Below are positions 27,604 through 36,723 of a DNA stretch of 64,000 bases, in pieces (within the stretch, counting starts at the first letter, position 1; each line of letters begins with the position of its first letter). Source of the stretch: Mycobacterium sp. E2733. GTDB lineage: Bacteria > Actinomycetota > Actinomycetes > Mycobacteriales > Mycobacteriaceae. Under the pieces are notes generated by a model. The model had not been told where the DNA came from. It ran no database searches and was given only the letters and a program-made list of their open reading frames with translations. A program made the translations under genes and the position numbers. The stretch is taken from contig NZ_LZJZ01000031.1 of NCBI RefSeq assembly GCF_001667585.1, positions 1 to 64,000 on the forward strand, in the 5' to 3' direction.

Positions 27604-29906
27604 CGGGACCCCTCGCCGGGCTCCACGTCGTCGAACTCGCCAGCGAGATCTCAGGTCCCTACGCCGCAAAGCTTTTGGTTGACCTCGGCGCCGATGTCAC
27701 CAAGATCGAGCCGCCGACCGGAGATCCGTTGCGCCGCTGGGGCCCGTTCCCGGGCGGAATCTCAGACCCGGAGCGCTGCGGCTTGTTCGAGTACCTCAAT
27801 GCCGGAAAGCGCGGCGCCACAATGGATGTGGCCCAGCCGAACGACCTGGCCGCCACCCGCGAGCTCATCGCCCGAGCGCACCTGCTCATCGAGGATTTCG
27901 GGCCGGGAATGTTGGAACGCTGGGGGCTGGGCCCGGACACGTTGAGCCGGCTGAACCCAAACCTGGTGTTGCTGCGCATCTCCGCGTTCGGCCAGTGCGG
28001 ACCGTGGCGTCACCGGCCGGCCACGTCCTTGACCGTGCAGGCGGCGTCGGCCTGGATCAGCGCCCGGGATCCCGACCGCCCACCGGTGCAGGTCGGCGCC
28101 CGCATCCCCGAGTATGTCGCGGGCGCTTACGGCGCGCTGGCCGCGCTGACCGCGTTGCGGCAGCCGCCCGCCGGCCGGGTCAGAGAAGTCGCCGTCTCCC
28201 AGCTGGAGGCGCTGCTCTCGACGCTGCCCTATCCGATGCTGATGGCCCAGCGCATGAAAAGCCTTGGTCTGCCGGCGAACCTGCGCTCGGCGCCCATGTT
28301 GGGCGTCGTTCGGGCCGCCGACGGCTGGGTGGGCATCAACTGCCTGACCGGCCAGCACTGGCTGGACGTGTGCGCGATGCTCGGCCTGCCCGAGTACGGC
28401 GAGCAGCAGATCGCGATCATGATGGGCGGCCCGGACCGCGACGAATTCTTCGGCAAGGCGGAGCCGTTGCTCGCCGCGCAGACCGTTGCCGAGATCGTGG
28501 AACTCGCCCAGGCCCTGCGTATTCCGGCCGCCCCGGTCAATGACGGGGCGACCGTGTCGGCCTGTCCCCAGTACGCGGAGCGCGGCTTCTTCGTACAATC
28601 CGGCGGGCCCGGCTGGTGGTTCCAGCGGCCCGGGCCGGCGTTCCGCTTCTCCAAAACCCCGGTGCCGCAACCCCGCCCGGCGCCGCACCTGGGCGCGCGC
28701 CCCGAGCCGTGGGCCACCGCCGCCCGACCGCTCAACACGACCGAAGGGCCGCTGCCCTTTTCGGGCTTGCGCGTCCTCGACCTGACCACGTTCTGGGCGG
28801 GGGCCTACCTGACCTGCTACCTGGGCGCGTTCGGCGCCGACATCGTCAAGGTCGAGTCGATCCAGCGGCCGGACGGGCACCGCTACTCCGGCGCCTTCGC
28901 CTACGAGGGCGACGACTGGTACGAACGCAGCCCCATCTGGCAGGGCACAAACCTGAACAAGCGCGACCTCACCCTCGACCTGACCTCCGAACGGGGCCTC
29001 GACATCGCCCGACGGCTGGCCGCGGAGGCCGACGTGGTCGTGGAGAACTTCTCGCCCCGGGTGGTCGAGCAGTTCGGCCTGGACCACGGCGGGCTGGTTG
29101 CCTTGAACCCCAACGTGATTGCCGTGCGGATGCCGGGTTATGGCCTGCAGGGTTCGTGGCGCGACTACGTCGGGTGGGCGCTTAATTTCGAGCAGACCTC
29201 GGGAATGTCGGCGGTGACCGGACATCCGGACGGTCCGCCGTGCAACCCGCAGGGGCCCGCCGATCCCATCGTCGGCGTGCACGCGGCGGTTGCGCTGCTG
29301 GCCGCGCTCGAACATCGAAGCCGCACCCGTGAGGGCCAGCTGATCGAGGTCGCCCAAATCCAGGTTGCCGCCTGTGTGACCGCCGAACCGGTGATCGAGT
29401 ACTCGATGACCGGCATCGTGCGCCCCCGGGAGGGCAACAGGCGGCGCGGCTGCCTGCAGGGCGTGTATCCGACCAGCGCCGACGGCGTGTGGGTGGCGCT
29501 GTCGCTGCCCGACGACGGGCTCGTCGACCATGACGTTTTCGACGAGATGGTCGCCGCGTGGACCCGCACCCAGACCGCCGCAAACATCGTGGAAGCCCTA
29601 CGTGCACAAGGCATCCCGGCGGAGCACGTGATCACCGGCGAGCAGGTGTACGACGGCGACCTGATCGGGGCCCAGCTCGACGCGCGGGGCTACTACGAGG
29701 AGCTCGTCCATCCGGTCACCGGCCCGCACCGCTACCCCGGCTGGCCGTTTCGCATCGCGGCCGGACCGCCCCGCCACCACCGCTCCGCCCCGCCGACGCT
29801 GGGCCAGCACAACGACGACATCCTGGCCGGACTGGGCCTGTCCGCGGACGAGGTCGCGAGCCTGCGGGCCGACCGGATCATCGGGGAGCGGCCGCTCAAC
29901 GCCTGA
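27600..29906 (+). CDS. Double-domain CaiB/BaiF-family CoA-transferase
   Basis: A 768-residue fusion of two family III CoA-transferase domains. Domain 1 (about 1-380) begins GPLAGLHVVELASEISGPYAAKLLVDLGADVTKIEPP. Domain 2 (about 385-768) begins LPFSGLRVLDLTTFWAGAYLTCYLGAFGADIVKVES. Family III enzymes form interlocked dimers, so the fusion may be a covalent dimer. The residue aligned with the catalytic Asp looks like Glu in domain 1 (AVSQLEALL) and Gln in domain 2 (EVAQIQVAA), so activity may be altered. It could load CoA onto the acid made by the coupled aldehyde dehydrogenase. ATG 27600 overlaps that gene's stop. Confidence 0.88.
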   Translation: MTGPLAGLHVVELASEISGPYAAKLLVDLGADVTKIEPPTGDPLRRWGPFPGGISDPERCGLFEYLNAGKRGATMDVAQPNDLAATRELIARAHLLIEDFGPGMLERWGLGPDTLSRLNPNLVLLRISAFGQCGPWRHRPATSLTVQAASAWISARDPDRPPVQVGARIPEYVAGAYGALAALTALRQPPAGRVREVAVSQLEALLSTLPYPMLMAQRMKSLGLPANLRSAPMLGVVRAADGWVGINCLTGQHWLDVCAMLGLPEYGEQQIAIMMGGPDRDEFFGKAEPLLAAQTVAEIVELAQALRIPAAPVNDGATVSACPQYAERGFFVQSGGPGWWFQRPGPAFRFSKTPVPQPRPAPHLGARPEPWATAARPLNTTEGPLPFSGLRVLDLTTFWAGAYLTCYLGAFGADIVKVESIQRPDGHRYSGAFAYEGDDWYERSPIWQGTNLNKRDLTLDLTSERGLDIARRLAAEADVVVENFSPRVVEQFGLDHGGLVALNPNVIAVRMPGYGLQGSWRDYVGWALNFEQTSGMSAVTGHPDGPPCNPQGPADPIVGVHAAVALLAALEHRSRTREGQLIEVAQIQVAACVTAEPVIEYSMTGIVRPREGNRRRGCLQGVYPTSADGVWVALSLPDDGLVDHDVFDEMVAAWTRTQTAANIVEALRAQGIPAEHVITGEQVYDGDLIGAQLDARGYYEELVHPVTGPHRYPGWPFRIAAGPPRHHRSAPPTLGQHNDDILAGLGLSADEVASLRADRIIGERPLNA

Positions 29907-30152
29907 GTGCGAACGCGACTCGTTCGTGGCATATGCGGGCCCGCTGACAAGGTGTCAACGTCGCCAGCCAGTTGCCCTCGATCCCGACAAAGGAAGCACG
30001 CGGCCCTGTTGCTTTCCGCTTGGGCTACTTCATCATGTCACGCATGTGGGGTGGTCCCAACTGGCCTGAGGCCGCCGATCGTACTTTTCCGCAAATTGCT
30101 AGGATTGGGTGACTTTCCCCAGTATGCGTACAACAAAGCCCAGGAGTTTCAA

Positions 30153-30764
30153 ATGCATGAGCATCGCCACGTCGAATGGGACCCTGACACGAGACGCATC
30201 CTGACCACTCGGCTCCTATTGCGCCCATGGGAACTCGACGACGACATCGACGCCTACGGGATATACAGCGTGCCGGACGTTTCGCGTTGGCTGTGTCCGG
30301 CGCTGCCAGTGATCAGCGACAGCGCCACCATGCGCCAACTCCTAGGCACATGGATCGCCGAAAGCGATGCGACCGGCCTCCCCCTCGGCCGATGGGCGAT
30401 TACCGATAGACACTCTGGCGACCTAATCGGCGGAGTGGCGCTACTCCCACTGCCGCCCGGCCGCACCGATCTCGAGATCGGATGGCAGGTTGCACCCGCC
30501 AGGTGGGGCCACGGCTACGGTGCGGAAGCCGGTCATGCGGTCGCCCATCAAGCATTCACAAACGTCGGTGTCAGTGAGGTATTCGCCGTCGTGCGGCCAG
30601 GCAATCGTCGCGGGGTGGCTACGGCGCGGCGAGTGGGGATGGAATGGGTCGGTGAGACCGACAAGTATTACAACCTGACCCTTGAGGTCTACCGTCTGAG
30701 CAAAGCTGATTTGGACTTGCCGGAGCCGGCCTGCGCGCCGGCGCCGGGGTCGCAACAGCCCTGA
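30153..30764 (+). CDS. GNAT-family N-acetyltransferase (RimJ/RimL-like)
   Basis: A 203-residue GNAT acetyltransferase: TTRLLLRPWELDDD at the N-terminus, GWQVAPARWGHGYGAEAGHAVAHQAF as the acetyl-CoA-binding motif A (R-x-x-G-x-G), and VRPGNRRGVATARRVGMEW. ATG 30153 has GGAG upstream; the frame is open to 29907 without conservation. The acceptor (protein N-terminus, drug or small amine) cannot be predicted. Confidence 0.88.
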   Translation: MHEHRHVEWDPDTRRILTTRLLLRPWELDDDIDAYGIYSVPDVSRWLCPALPVISDSATMRQLLGTWIAESDATGLPLGRWAITDRHSGDLIGGVALLPLPPGRTDLEIGWQVAPARWGHGYGAEAGHAVAHQAFTNVGVSEVFAVVRPGNRRGVATARRVGMEWVGETDKYYNLTLEVYRLSKADLDLPEPACAPAPGSQQP

Positions 30765-30851
30765 ACATCACACTGTGCGGCCCCTCACGTGCCCCCCGAG
30801 CCGTAGTGGGGCGTGGACCCCAGATCGCCAATCAGCCCGTAATCTGATGGC

Positions 30852-31574
30852 ATGGCCCCCCAGGATGCCGACCGACTGCCAGCGACAAGCCGCGGGCGGG
30901 CAACGCGCGATCGCATCATCAGCTGTGCCGCGGAGTTGTTCGTGACCGAGGGGGTTTCCGCGGTAAGTCAGGATCGGCTACGGCAAGCCGCCTCGGTCAG
31001 TGGCTCACAGTTGGCGCACTATTTTGCCGACAAGGACGCGCTGATTCGAGCCGTAATCGCTCGGCAAACTGAGGTGCTGCTGGACTTTCATCGGCAGGCA
31101 GCGCTGAAGAATCTGGATACCTTCGAGGATTTCGAGAAGTGGGTCGAGCTCACCTTGGTATTGAGCCGGCGTCGGAGCCGCCACCCGGCGTTGCCGACGT
31201 ATGGGATGCTGGCCGGCCAATTAGGCAAGCACAATGAGCAGACGCGCGAACTGCTCGCGGAAGGTTACCGGCAATGGACGGCGCTGTTGCGCCGTGGTCT
31301 GTCACGAATGAAGAAGAGCGGGTTGCTCCGTGAGTCCGCTGATCCCGCGGCTTTGGCTAACGTGTTGGTGACCGCGCATGAGGGTGGAGGCCTGATGAGC
31401 GGCGCATACGGCAAGACCTGGCCCAATCGTGACGCCCTGATCTTCGCATTGAACTACTTGCGCCAGTTCGCCGTTCGCCCGCCTGACCGACGGCCACCAA
31501 TCCCAGTGAAAGTCGCTCAGGCTGCCGCGGCCACGGCTCACACGCCGATGCCGATGAAGTCTCTGGCGCGATGA
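30852..31574 (+). CDS. TetR-family transcriptional regulator
   Basis: A 240-residue TetR regulator with HTH SQDRLRQAASVSGSQLAHYFADKDALIRAVI. It is convergent with a second TetR gene (31585) whose HTH has the same AASVSGSQ-x-x-HYF-x-D pattern, so the two are likely distant duplicates. Its targets are unknown. Confidence 0.88.
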   Translation: MAPQDADRLPATSRGRATRDRIISCAAELFVTEGVSAVSQDRLRQAASVSGSQLAHYFADKDALIRAVIARQTEVLLDFHRQAALKNLDTFEDFEKWVELTLVLSRRRSRHPALPTYGMLAGQLGKHNEQTRELLAEGYRQWTALLRRGLSRMKKSGLLRESADPAALANVLVTAHEGGGLMSGAYGKTWPNRDALIFALNYLRQFAVRPPDRRPPIPVKVAQAAAATAHTPMPMKSLAR

Positions 31575-31584
31575 CCAGCGAAGG

Positions 31585-32250
31585 CTAGGCGTCTCGTTCT
31601 CCTCTGCGGCGCCGTTTCGCGGCGGTCGAAGGTTGGGTCGCAAACGAACGGACGTAATCGACGGCGGCATTGAGCGCGTCGCGCAGCGGATTGATGGATC
31701 GGGTGGTCTGGGTGACGAGCGATCCGCCTTGGTGCGCGGAGACCAGCACCCGAGCGAGATGCGACGGATCCGCGTCGGGGCGCACGTCTCCGCGATTGCG
31801 CATGGACGTCAATGCGGTGCGAAACAGCGCGATCCACTCGTCGTAGACCGCGCTGACGTCTCCCCGGATATCGCTGACGGATGGAACTAATTCGGCGACC
31901 AAAGAACCGAACGTGCACCCGCCCGCGCAGGTCACGTCGATCTGCTTTTGTACGTTGAGGTCGGCCCACTTTTGCAGCGCCTCGAAACTGTCCAACCTGG
32001 CCAGTTCGCCCGAAGTATGGAACGCGACCACTTCATTGCGGCGCCAAGCGATGATGCCGCGCACCATGGCATGCCTGTCCTTGAAGTAGTGGGTCATCTG
32101 CGACCCACTCACGGAGGCGGCCTTACGGACGTCGTTGGCGGCGGTGTTGTGTAGCCCCTGTTTGTACGCCAGATCAGCGGCCGCTCCGACGATACGTGCA
32201 TATGTCGCCCGACCCCGTGGGGTCAGGCCGACCGCGGTGTCATCAATCAT
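31585..32250 (-). CDS. TetR-family transcriptional regulator
   Basis: A 221-residue TetR protein with HTH AANDVRKAASVSGSQMTHYFKDRHAMVRGII and an unusual Cys pair in VTCAGGCTFG (about residue 110), which could sense thiol oxidation or bind metal. The upstream region carries the 7-bp inverted repeat ACAATGA/TCATTGT (32262-32268 and 32298-32304), a possible autoregulatory site. It sits next to the redox-stress island, which would fit a thiol-based sensor. Confidence 0.88.
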   Translation of the reverse strand: MIDDTAVGLTPRGRATYARIVGAAADLAYKQGLHNTAANDVRKAASVSGSQMTHYFKDRHAMVRGIIAWRRNEVVAFHTSGELARLDSFEALQKWADLNVQKQIDVTCAGGCTFGSLVAELVPSVSDIRGDVSAVYDEWIALFRTALTSMRNRGDVRPDADPSHLARVLVSAHQGGSLVTQTTRSINPLRDALNAAVDYVRSFATQPSTAAKRRRRGERDA

Positions 32251-32421
32251 GTCCGACTATCACAATGAGGTCGAAGTGGTGATTTGCTGTGTCTTTGTCA
32301 TTGTATTGGGTTACGCCGCGGTGCCCGGGGGTGAACCGCTCCGCAGCGGCGGTCGCCGGTCGGGTCATCCCAGCGGTGAGCAACCTCGGCAAATCACACC
32401 TTCTGTTCAATCAAGACGGAT

Positions 32422-32733
32422 TCAACGACTCAGTACATGGTAGAAGGTGACCCGGGACTTGCCGCCCTCAGCGAACTGGGCCAAGGCGTCCACGTTGAGC
32501 GCGAAGTGATTGGTTTGGACGTGAAGGTCTACCGCGTGCTGATTGCGGAACCGCTGGTAAAGCGTGAAATGTCCCGGCCGATAACGGTCTTCGTGGAGCC
32601 TGAAGGTGCTAACGTCTCCCTCGGCCAGCGACTGAGGGATTAATTCAGTAAACGCCCGCCGGAGGTCGTCTCCTTTCCCTGGCAAAGCCGTGGCCTCGGT
32701 GATCAGCACCACTTCCTCATCTGAGCCGTACAT
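32422..32733 (-). CDS. Antibiotic biosynthesis monooxygenase (ABM/YgiN-like) domain protein
   Basis: A 103-residue dimeric alpha+beta-barrel protein of the ABM/quinol monooxygenase group: VVLITEATALPGKGDDLRRAFTELIPQSLAEGDVSTFRLHEDRYRPGHFTLYQRFRNQHAVDLH. ATG 32733 has AGGAG 8 bases upstream; the GTG at 32742 lies inside that ribosome site. A clear paralogue lies at 45550, also in the stress island. Members oxidise quinols or protect against reactive aldehydes and quinones; the exact role is not predictable. Confidence 0.85.
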   Translation of the reverse strand: MYGSDEEVVLITEATALPGKGDDLRRAFTELIPQSLAEGDVSTFRLHEDRYRPGHFTLYQRFRNQHAVDLHVQTNHFALNVDALAQFAEGGKSRVTFYHVLSR

Positions 32734-33208
32734 GGTTGACACTCCTACCGTTGCCTAAGGCTGTGCGCGATCGCGGAACTTAGTGCCCTGCAGGCATTGC
32801 CATTCGTGCGCGCGTAATCGCGTCAGACGATTTGCCACACCCGTTGCCGTAGATGAGAACCGCCGGCGGGGTAACGACAGTCGCGACCGCTACCTTCTAT
32901 TCGTGTGTTCTGGGGATTGTAACCCACTTCGGGTCCACTCCCAATCGGCTCTTGGGCCAATCGCGGCGCGAACGACAACGAAGAACGCCAATGCATTGGG
33001 TTTCGGCAGCTGACCTTGCCGCCGTAACCGAACTCACCCGGGTGAAACCAAGCTGGGGTGATGACAGCTCACCCCGTCGGGCAGCAGATTGATACCAGTT
33101 CGAGGTCGATACGCATGGCACCGGGTGTAATCGCCCGGACTGCAACTCTTCTTGCCGGGCAAAGGGTCCAGCAGGGTCGCCGAGAACGAGAAGCAGAAAG
33201 GTCTCACC
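32734..33208. other. Divergent intergenic region carrying composite element 1
   Basis: About 475 bp without a convincing gene between the ABM protein and the SDR gene. It holds composite element 1 at 33034-33075 and presumably the promoters of both flanking genes. Confidence 0.5.
33034..33075 (+). promoter_or_regulatory. Composite element 1 upstream of SDR-msrB-msrA-tal
   Basis: The palindrome TCACCCGGGTGA (33034-33045) is followed after 10 bases by GGGTGA-N7-TCACCC (33056-33075 with one further C). The element ends 133 bp before the SDR start. It is the same composite as six others in this window and has one base less between its two halves. Confidence 0.75.
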
Positions 33209-33979
33209 ATGCACTTCGATTCCAAGAAGGCCATCATCATTGGAGGCAGCGCCGGTATGGGGCGGCAGGTCGCCGCCGATATCGTGCGGCACGGCGGTAG
33301 CGCGGTGATCGTCGGTCGGTCAAAGGGCCGTGTGGATGACACCGTGACCGAACTGACTGACCAGGGTGGGCAAGCCTGGGGGATCACGGCCGAGTTGACC
33401 GATCGCAGCGCGGTCGCCGACGTTCAACGTGCGATCTCCGAGCAGCACCGCGATGCGACACTCTTGGTCAACGCGGCTGGATTCTTTGTGCCCAAGCCGT
33501 TTCTCGAATTCGAAGCGCTGACCTATGACTCGTACATGGAGCTCAACTACGCCCTGTTTTTTCTGACGCAGACCGTGGTCGAGGGCATGATCGCACGCGG
33601 CGACGGCGGTTCGATCGTCAACATCGGTAGCATGTGGGCACATCAGGCGATCGGAGCGACCCCTTCGTCGGTGTACTCGATGCAGAAGGCCGGCCTGCAT
33701 GCGCTGACCCATAACCTGGCTATCGAGCTCGCCGAGCACAAGATCCGCGTCAACGCGGTTGCCCCGGCCGTCGTCAAGACGCCACTCTACGAGGGTTTTA
33801 TCCCGAAGGACGAGATCGACGCCACTTTGGCCACGTTCGCGCCCCTTCATCCACTGGGACGAGTCGGCACCCCGGCCGACGTGGCCAACGCCGTGACGTA
33901 TCTGCTGTCCGATGCGGCCAGCTGGGTCACCGGCGCGATTCTCAACGTCGACGGCGGTGTCATGGCCGGCCGTAATTGA
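33209..33979 (+). CDS. Short-chain dehydrogenase/reductase (SDR)
   Basis: A 256-residue classical SDR: nucleotide motif [18 protein letters not shown] (LVNAAGFF), catalytic Tyr-Lys in [23 protein letters not shown], and the C-terminal [21 protein letters not shown] 33209 has an AAAGG site; the frame is open to 33152. As the first gene behind composite element 1 and upstream of two methionine sulfoxide reductases, it may reduce reactive carbonyls formed during oxidative stress. Confidence 0.9.
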   Translation: MHFDSKKAIIIGGSAGMGRQVAADIVRHGGSAVIVGRSKGRVDDTVTELTDQGGQAWGITAELTDRSAVADVQRAISEQHRDATLLVNAAGFFVPKPFLEFEALTYDSYMELNYALFFLTQTVVEGMIARGDGGSIVNIGSMWAHQAIGATPSSVYSMQKAGLHALTHNLAIELAEHKIRVNAVAPAVVKTPLYEGFIPKDEIDATLATFAPLHPLGRVGTPADVANAVTYLLSDAASWVTGAILNVDGGVMAGRN

Positions 33980-34011
33980 TCCAATCAAGGCTTTGAAACG
34001 AAGGAGATCAG

Positions 34012-34500
34012 GTGTCACACCAATACAGCAAGAACCCTGCCGCAGTCGACGCGTTAAGCCCCGAGCAATACCGCGTCACCCAGGAGAACGGCACGGAAGT
34101 TCCGTTCACGGGCGAGTACTGCGACAACCACGAACCCGGCATCTACGTTGACATTGTTTCTGGCGAACCGCTTTTCGCCTCGCTGAACAAATTCGACAGC
34201 GGAAGTGGCTGGCCCAGCTTCACCCAGCCCATCAACGCCGACAGCGTCGTTGAGAGGCGCGACCGCAGCCACTTCATGGATCGCGTTGAGGTGCGCTCCG
34301 CCCACGCCGACAGCCATCTGGGCCACGTATTCCCGGACGGCCCCCCGGAAGCCGGCGGCTTGCGTTACTGCATCAACTCCGCATCGCTGCGATTCATCCA
34401 CCGCGATGACTTGGAAGCCCAGGGTTACGGGCAATATCTGACCCTGTTCACCAAAGACGTGTCGGAGCACCACCAAAGCGTCGGCGGGGAGAATTCATGA
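34012..34500 (+). CDS. msrB: Peptide-methionine (R)-S-oxide reductase, zinc-less MsrB
   Basis: Repairs the R form of methionine sulfoxide in proteins. The 162-residue MsrB has the [12 protein letters not shown] motif, [13 protein letters not shown], and the catalytic Cys in [12 protein letters not shown]. The usual zinc CxxC pairs are replaced (YVDIVSG and ADSHLGH), so it is the zinc-free class; the Cys in GEYCDNHE may be the resolving one. The GTG at 34012 is preceded by AAGGAG. It overlaps msrA by ATGA, so both stereoisomers are handled together. Confidence 0.95.
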   Translation: MSHQYSKNPAAVDALSPEQYRVTQENGTEVPFTGEYCDNHEPGIYVDIVSGEPLFASLNKFDSGSGWPSFTQPINADSVVERRDRSHFMDRVEVRSAHADSHLGHVFPDGPPEAGGLRYCINSASLRFIHRDDLEAQGYGQYLTLFTKDVSEHHQSVGGENS

Positions 34501-35054
34501 CTGACCACGACAAGATTGCCGTTCTCGCCGGCGGGTGCTTCTGGGGCATGGAGGACCTGTTCCGTGGGCGTCCCGGTGTGGTGTCGACCCGGGTCGGCTA
34601 CACCGGTGGCAGCAACACGCATCCCACGTACCGCAACCACCCCGGTCACGCCGAGGCAGTTGAAATCACCTATGACCCGGACGAGACCGATTACCGGGCA
34701 CTGCTGGAATTCTTCTTCCAGATCCACGACCCGACCACCAAGAACCGGCAAGGCAACGACGTCGGAACCAGTTACCGGTCGGCAATCTTCTACCTGGACG
34801 ACGAGCAAAAGCAAATCGCGGTGGACACCATCGCCGACGTCGAGGCTTCGGGCCTCTGGCCGGGCACGGTCGTCACCGAGGTCATCCCAGCGGACGAGTT
34901 CTGGGAAGCCGAAGCCGAGCATCAGGACTACCTACAGCGCTATCCGTCCGGCTATACGTGCCACTACATCCGCCCCGAGTGGAAGTTACCCAGCCGTGTT
35001 GATGGCGCCGGCGCGGCGACACCTACGGAGGAACATGTCGAGCACACTAGATGA
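34497..35054 (+). CDS. msrA: Peptide-methionine (S)-S-oxide reductase
   Basis: Repairs the S form of methionine sulfoxide. The 185-residue protein has the catalytic GCFWG (Cys14), [53 protein letters not shown] and a C-terminal region with a candidate resolving Cys ([10 protein letters not shown]). It is coupled to msrB by an ATGA overlap, and its last 20 bases overlap a small ORF starting at 35035. Confidence 0.96.
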   Translation: MTDHDKIAVLAGGCFWGMEDLFRGRPGVVSTRVGYTGGSNTHPTYRNHPGHAEAVEITYDPDETDYRALLEFFFQIHDPTTKNRQGNDVGTSYRSAIFYLDDEQKQIAVDTIADVEASGLWPGTVVTEVIPADEFWEAEAEHQDYLQRYPSGYTCHYIRPEWKLPSRVDGAGAATPTEEHVEHTR

Positions 35055-35214
35055 CGTCGTGGGCTCGATAACTCAGGACAAGGGCCTGACCCCTCCGCCT
35101 GAACGGCAGGTGTTGTTGAGCGTTTACACGCCGTTGGTGCTCTATAGCGCCGTGTGTGCTCTGGGACGAGTTGTACCGCGACCCACCGACCGGCGAGCAG
35201 TGTTCAGGGGATGA
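35035..35214 (+). CDS. Small ORF (59 aa) between msrA and transaldolase
   Basis: A 59-residue ORF starting at ATG 35035 behind a strong ribosome site (CGGAGGAAC), with its TGA overlapping the transaldolase ATG (ATGA at 35211-35214). It begins [18 protein letters not shown], has a short hydrophobic stretch [15 protein letters not shown], and ends basic. No family is recognised. The ribosome site and coupling to both neighbours argue for translation, at least as a relay to tal. Confidence 0.5.
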   Translation: MSSTLDDVVGSITQDKGLTPPPERQVLLSVYTPLVLYSAVCALGRVVPRPTDRRAVFRG

Positions 35215-36299
35215 CTCAGAACCCGAATCTGGCTGCACTATCCGCGGCGGGGGTATCGGTCTGGCTTGATGACCTGTCGCGCGACCTGCTGCAATCAGGC
35301 AAGCTGCAGCAGCTGATCGACACGAGAAGCGTTGTCGGCGTGACCACCAACCCGTCCACCTTCGAGCGCGCGCTCTCCCGCGGCCGCGCCTACGACGGCC
35401 AAATCGCCGAGCTGACGGGCGGCGGTGCCGATATCGACACCGCGGTCCGCACGGCGATCACCGACGACGTCCGGGCGGCCTGCGATGTGCTGCGCCCGCA
35501 GTGGGAGGTTTCCGAGGGCGTCGACGGAAGAGTGTCCATTGAAGTCGACCCGTCGCTGGCGCACAACACCGATGCGACAGTCATGCAGGCCGTCGAGTTG
35601 GCAAAGGTTGTTGACCGTCCCAACGTGTTCATCAAAATACCGGCGACCACAGCCGGGCTGCCGGCGATCACGGCTGCGCTGGCCAAAGGTGTCTCCGTCA
35701 ACGTCACGCTGATCTTCTCCGTCCAACGGCATCGAGCGGTGATGAACGCGTATCTGGCCGGGATCGAAGCCGCGGGCCAGGCAGGCGCTGATGTGTCCCA
35801 AATCCACTCTGTAGCTTCATTATTCGTATCCCGGGTGGACACCGAAGTCGACAAGCGACTGGAGGAGATCGGCACCGATGAGGCACTCAGACTACGGGGA
35901 CAGGCGGGCATCGCCAACGCGCGGTTGGCCTACGCGAGCTACCAGCAGGTCTTCGAAGCCGACCCGCGCTACGCCGCTCTGAGGGTCGCCGGCGCTCGCG
36001 TGCAACGCCCGCTATGGGCGTCCACCGGAGTAAAAAACACCGCATACCCCGACACGCTGTACGTTACGGAACTGGTGGCACCGAACACGGTGAGCACCAT
36101 TCCCGAGCCGACCCTGGAAGCGGTGGCCGACCACGGCGTGATCGCCGGTGAAACCGTCACTCGCATGACGAGGCACGCACAGGAAGTGTTCGATCGGTTG
36201 GCCGCGGTCGGTGTTGATCTCCCCGACGTGTTCACAGTGCTCGAAGACAACGGGGTGTCCAAGTTTGCGGCGTCTTGGTCGCGAGCACTTCACCGCTGA
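35211..36299 (+). CDS. tal: Transaldolase
   Basis: Pentose-phosphate enzyme transferring a dihydroxyacetone unit between sugar phosphates. The 362-residue protein matches the actinobacterial Tal family: [27 protein letters not shown], Schiff-base Lys in [25 protein letters not shown], and [12 protein letters not shown] 35211 starts the conserved N-terminus. Mycobacteria already have a tal next to tkt, so this is probably a second copy. Within a stress regulon it may raise carbon flow to NADPH for the reductases. Confidence 0.95.
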   Translation: MTQNPNLAALSAAGVSVWLDDLSRDLLQSGKLQQLIDTRSVVGVTTNPSTFERALSRGRAYDGQIAELTGGGADIDTAVRTAITDDVRAACDVLRPQWEVSEGVDGRVSIEVDPSLAHNTDATVMQAVELAKVVDRPNVFIKIPATTAGLPAITAALAKGVSVNVTLIFSVQRHRAVMNAYLAGIEAAGQAGADVSQIHSVASLFVSRVDTEVDKRLEEIGTDEALRLRGQAGIANARLAYASYQQVFEADPRYAALRVAGARVQRPLWASTGVKNTAYPDTLYVTELVAPNTVSTIPEPTLEAVADHGVIAGETVTRMTRHAQEVFDRLAAVGVDLPDVFTVLEDNGVSKFAASWSRALHR

Positions 36300-36376
36300 A
36301 CACCTGCAACGCTTCAACACTCGTCCATCTAATGGATGATCCGATGGTCGGCGGCCGAGGGCGGTGCGCGGAGCGG

Positions 36377-36613
36377 CTACGCTTCTTCCAACGCCTCGCC
36401 GAGTGACTGAAGCACCTTGTTGTGCTGCGCGTTGACGAGCGTGTGGCCCAGCAGCAAAGCGGCGACGACGGGCCATTCCATGATTCCAAACACGGCCATC
36501 GCACTGACGCCGGCATAGAACACCAAATGTTCCGCTGCCGGCAACCTCAGGCCCATACCCCATGACGACGACGGGGTGACCGTACCCTCGCACTGAGCTC
36601 TTCCCTTTTTCAT
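36377..36613 (-). CDS. Small membrane protein downstream of the sigma-factor gene
   Basis: A 78-residue protein with one or two hydrophobic segments (LVFYAGVSAMAVFGIMEWPVVAALLLGHTLV) between a basic N-terminus and an acidic C-terminal helix. AGGAG stands upstream of ATG 36613. It lies 111 bp downstream of the sigma-factor gene on the same strand, where an anti-sigma gene is often found, but it shows no zinc-anti-sigma HxxxCxxC motif. Confidence 0.65.
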   Translation of the reverse strand: MKKGRAQCEGTVTPSSSWGMGLRLPAAEHLVFYAGVSAMAVFGIMEWPVVAALLLGHTLVNAQHNKVLQSLGEALEEA

Positions 36614-36723
36614 GACGTCTCCTGATCTCCCGCGCGTGAGCTCGACAGCGGTGCCCGAGCACCCGGGCTGGTGCGTATTGCACCATTCGGTATTTCTGGC
36701 ACCGTCGGCGCCGCCCGAGAAAG

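Noticed and set aside
32320-32380. GGGGGTGA / GGGTCATCCC sequences resembling the composite element
   Set aside because: Half-sites are out of phase and no palindrome is present.
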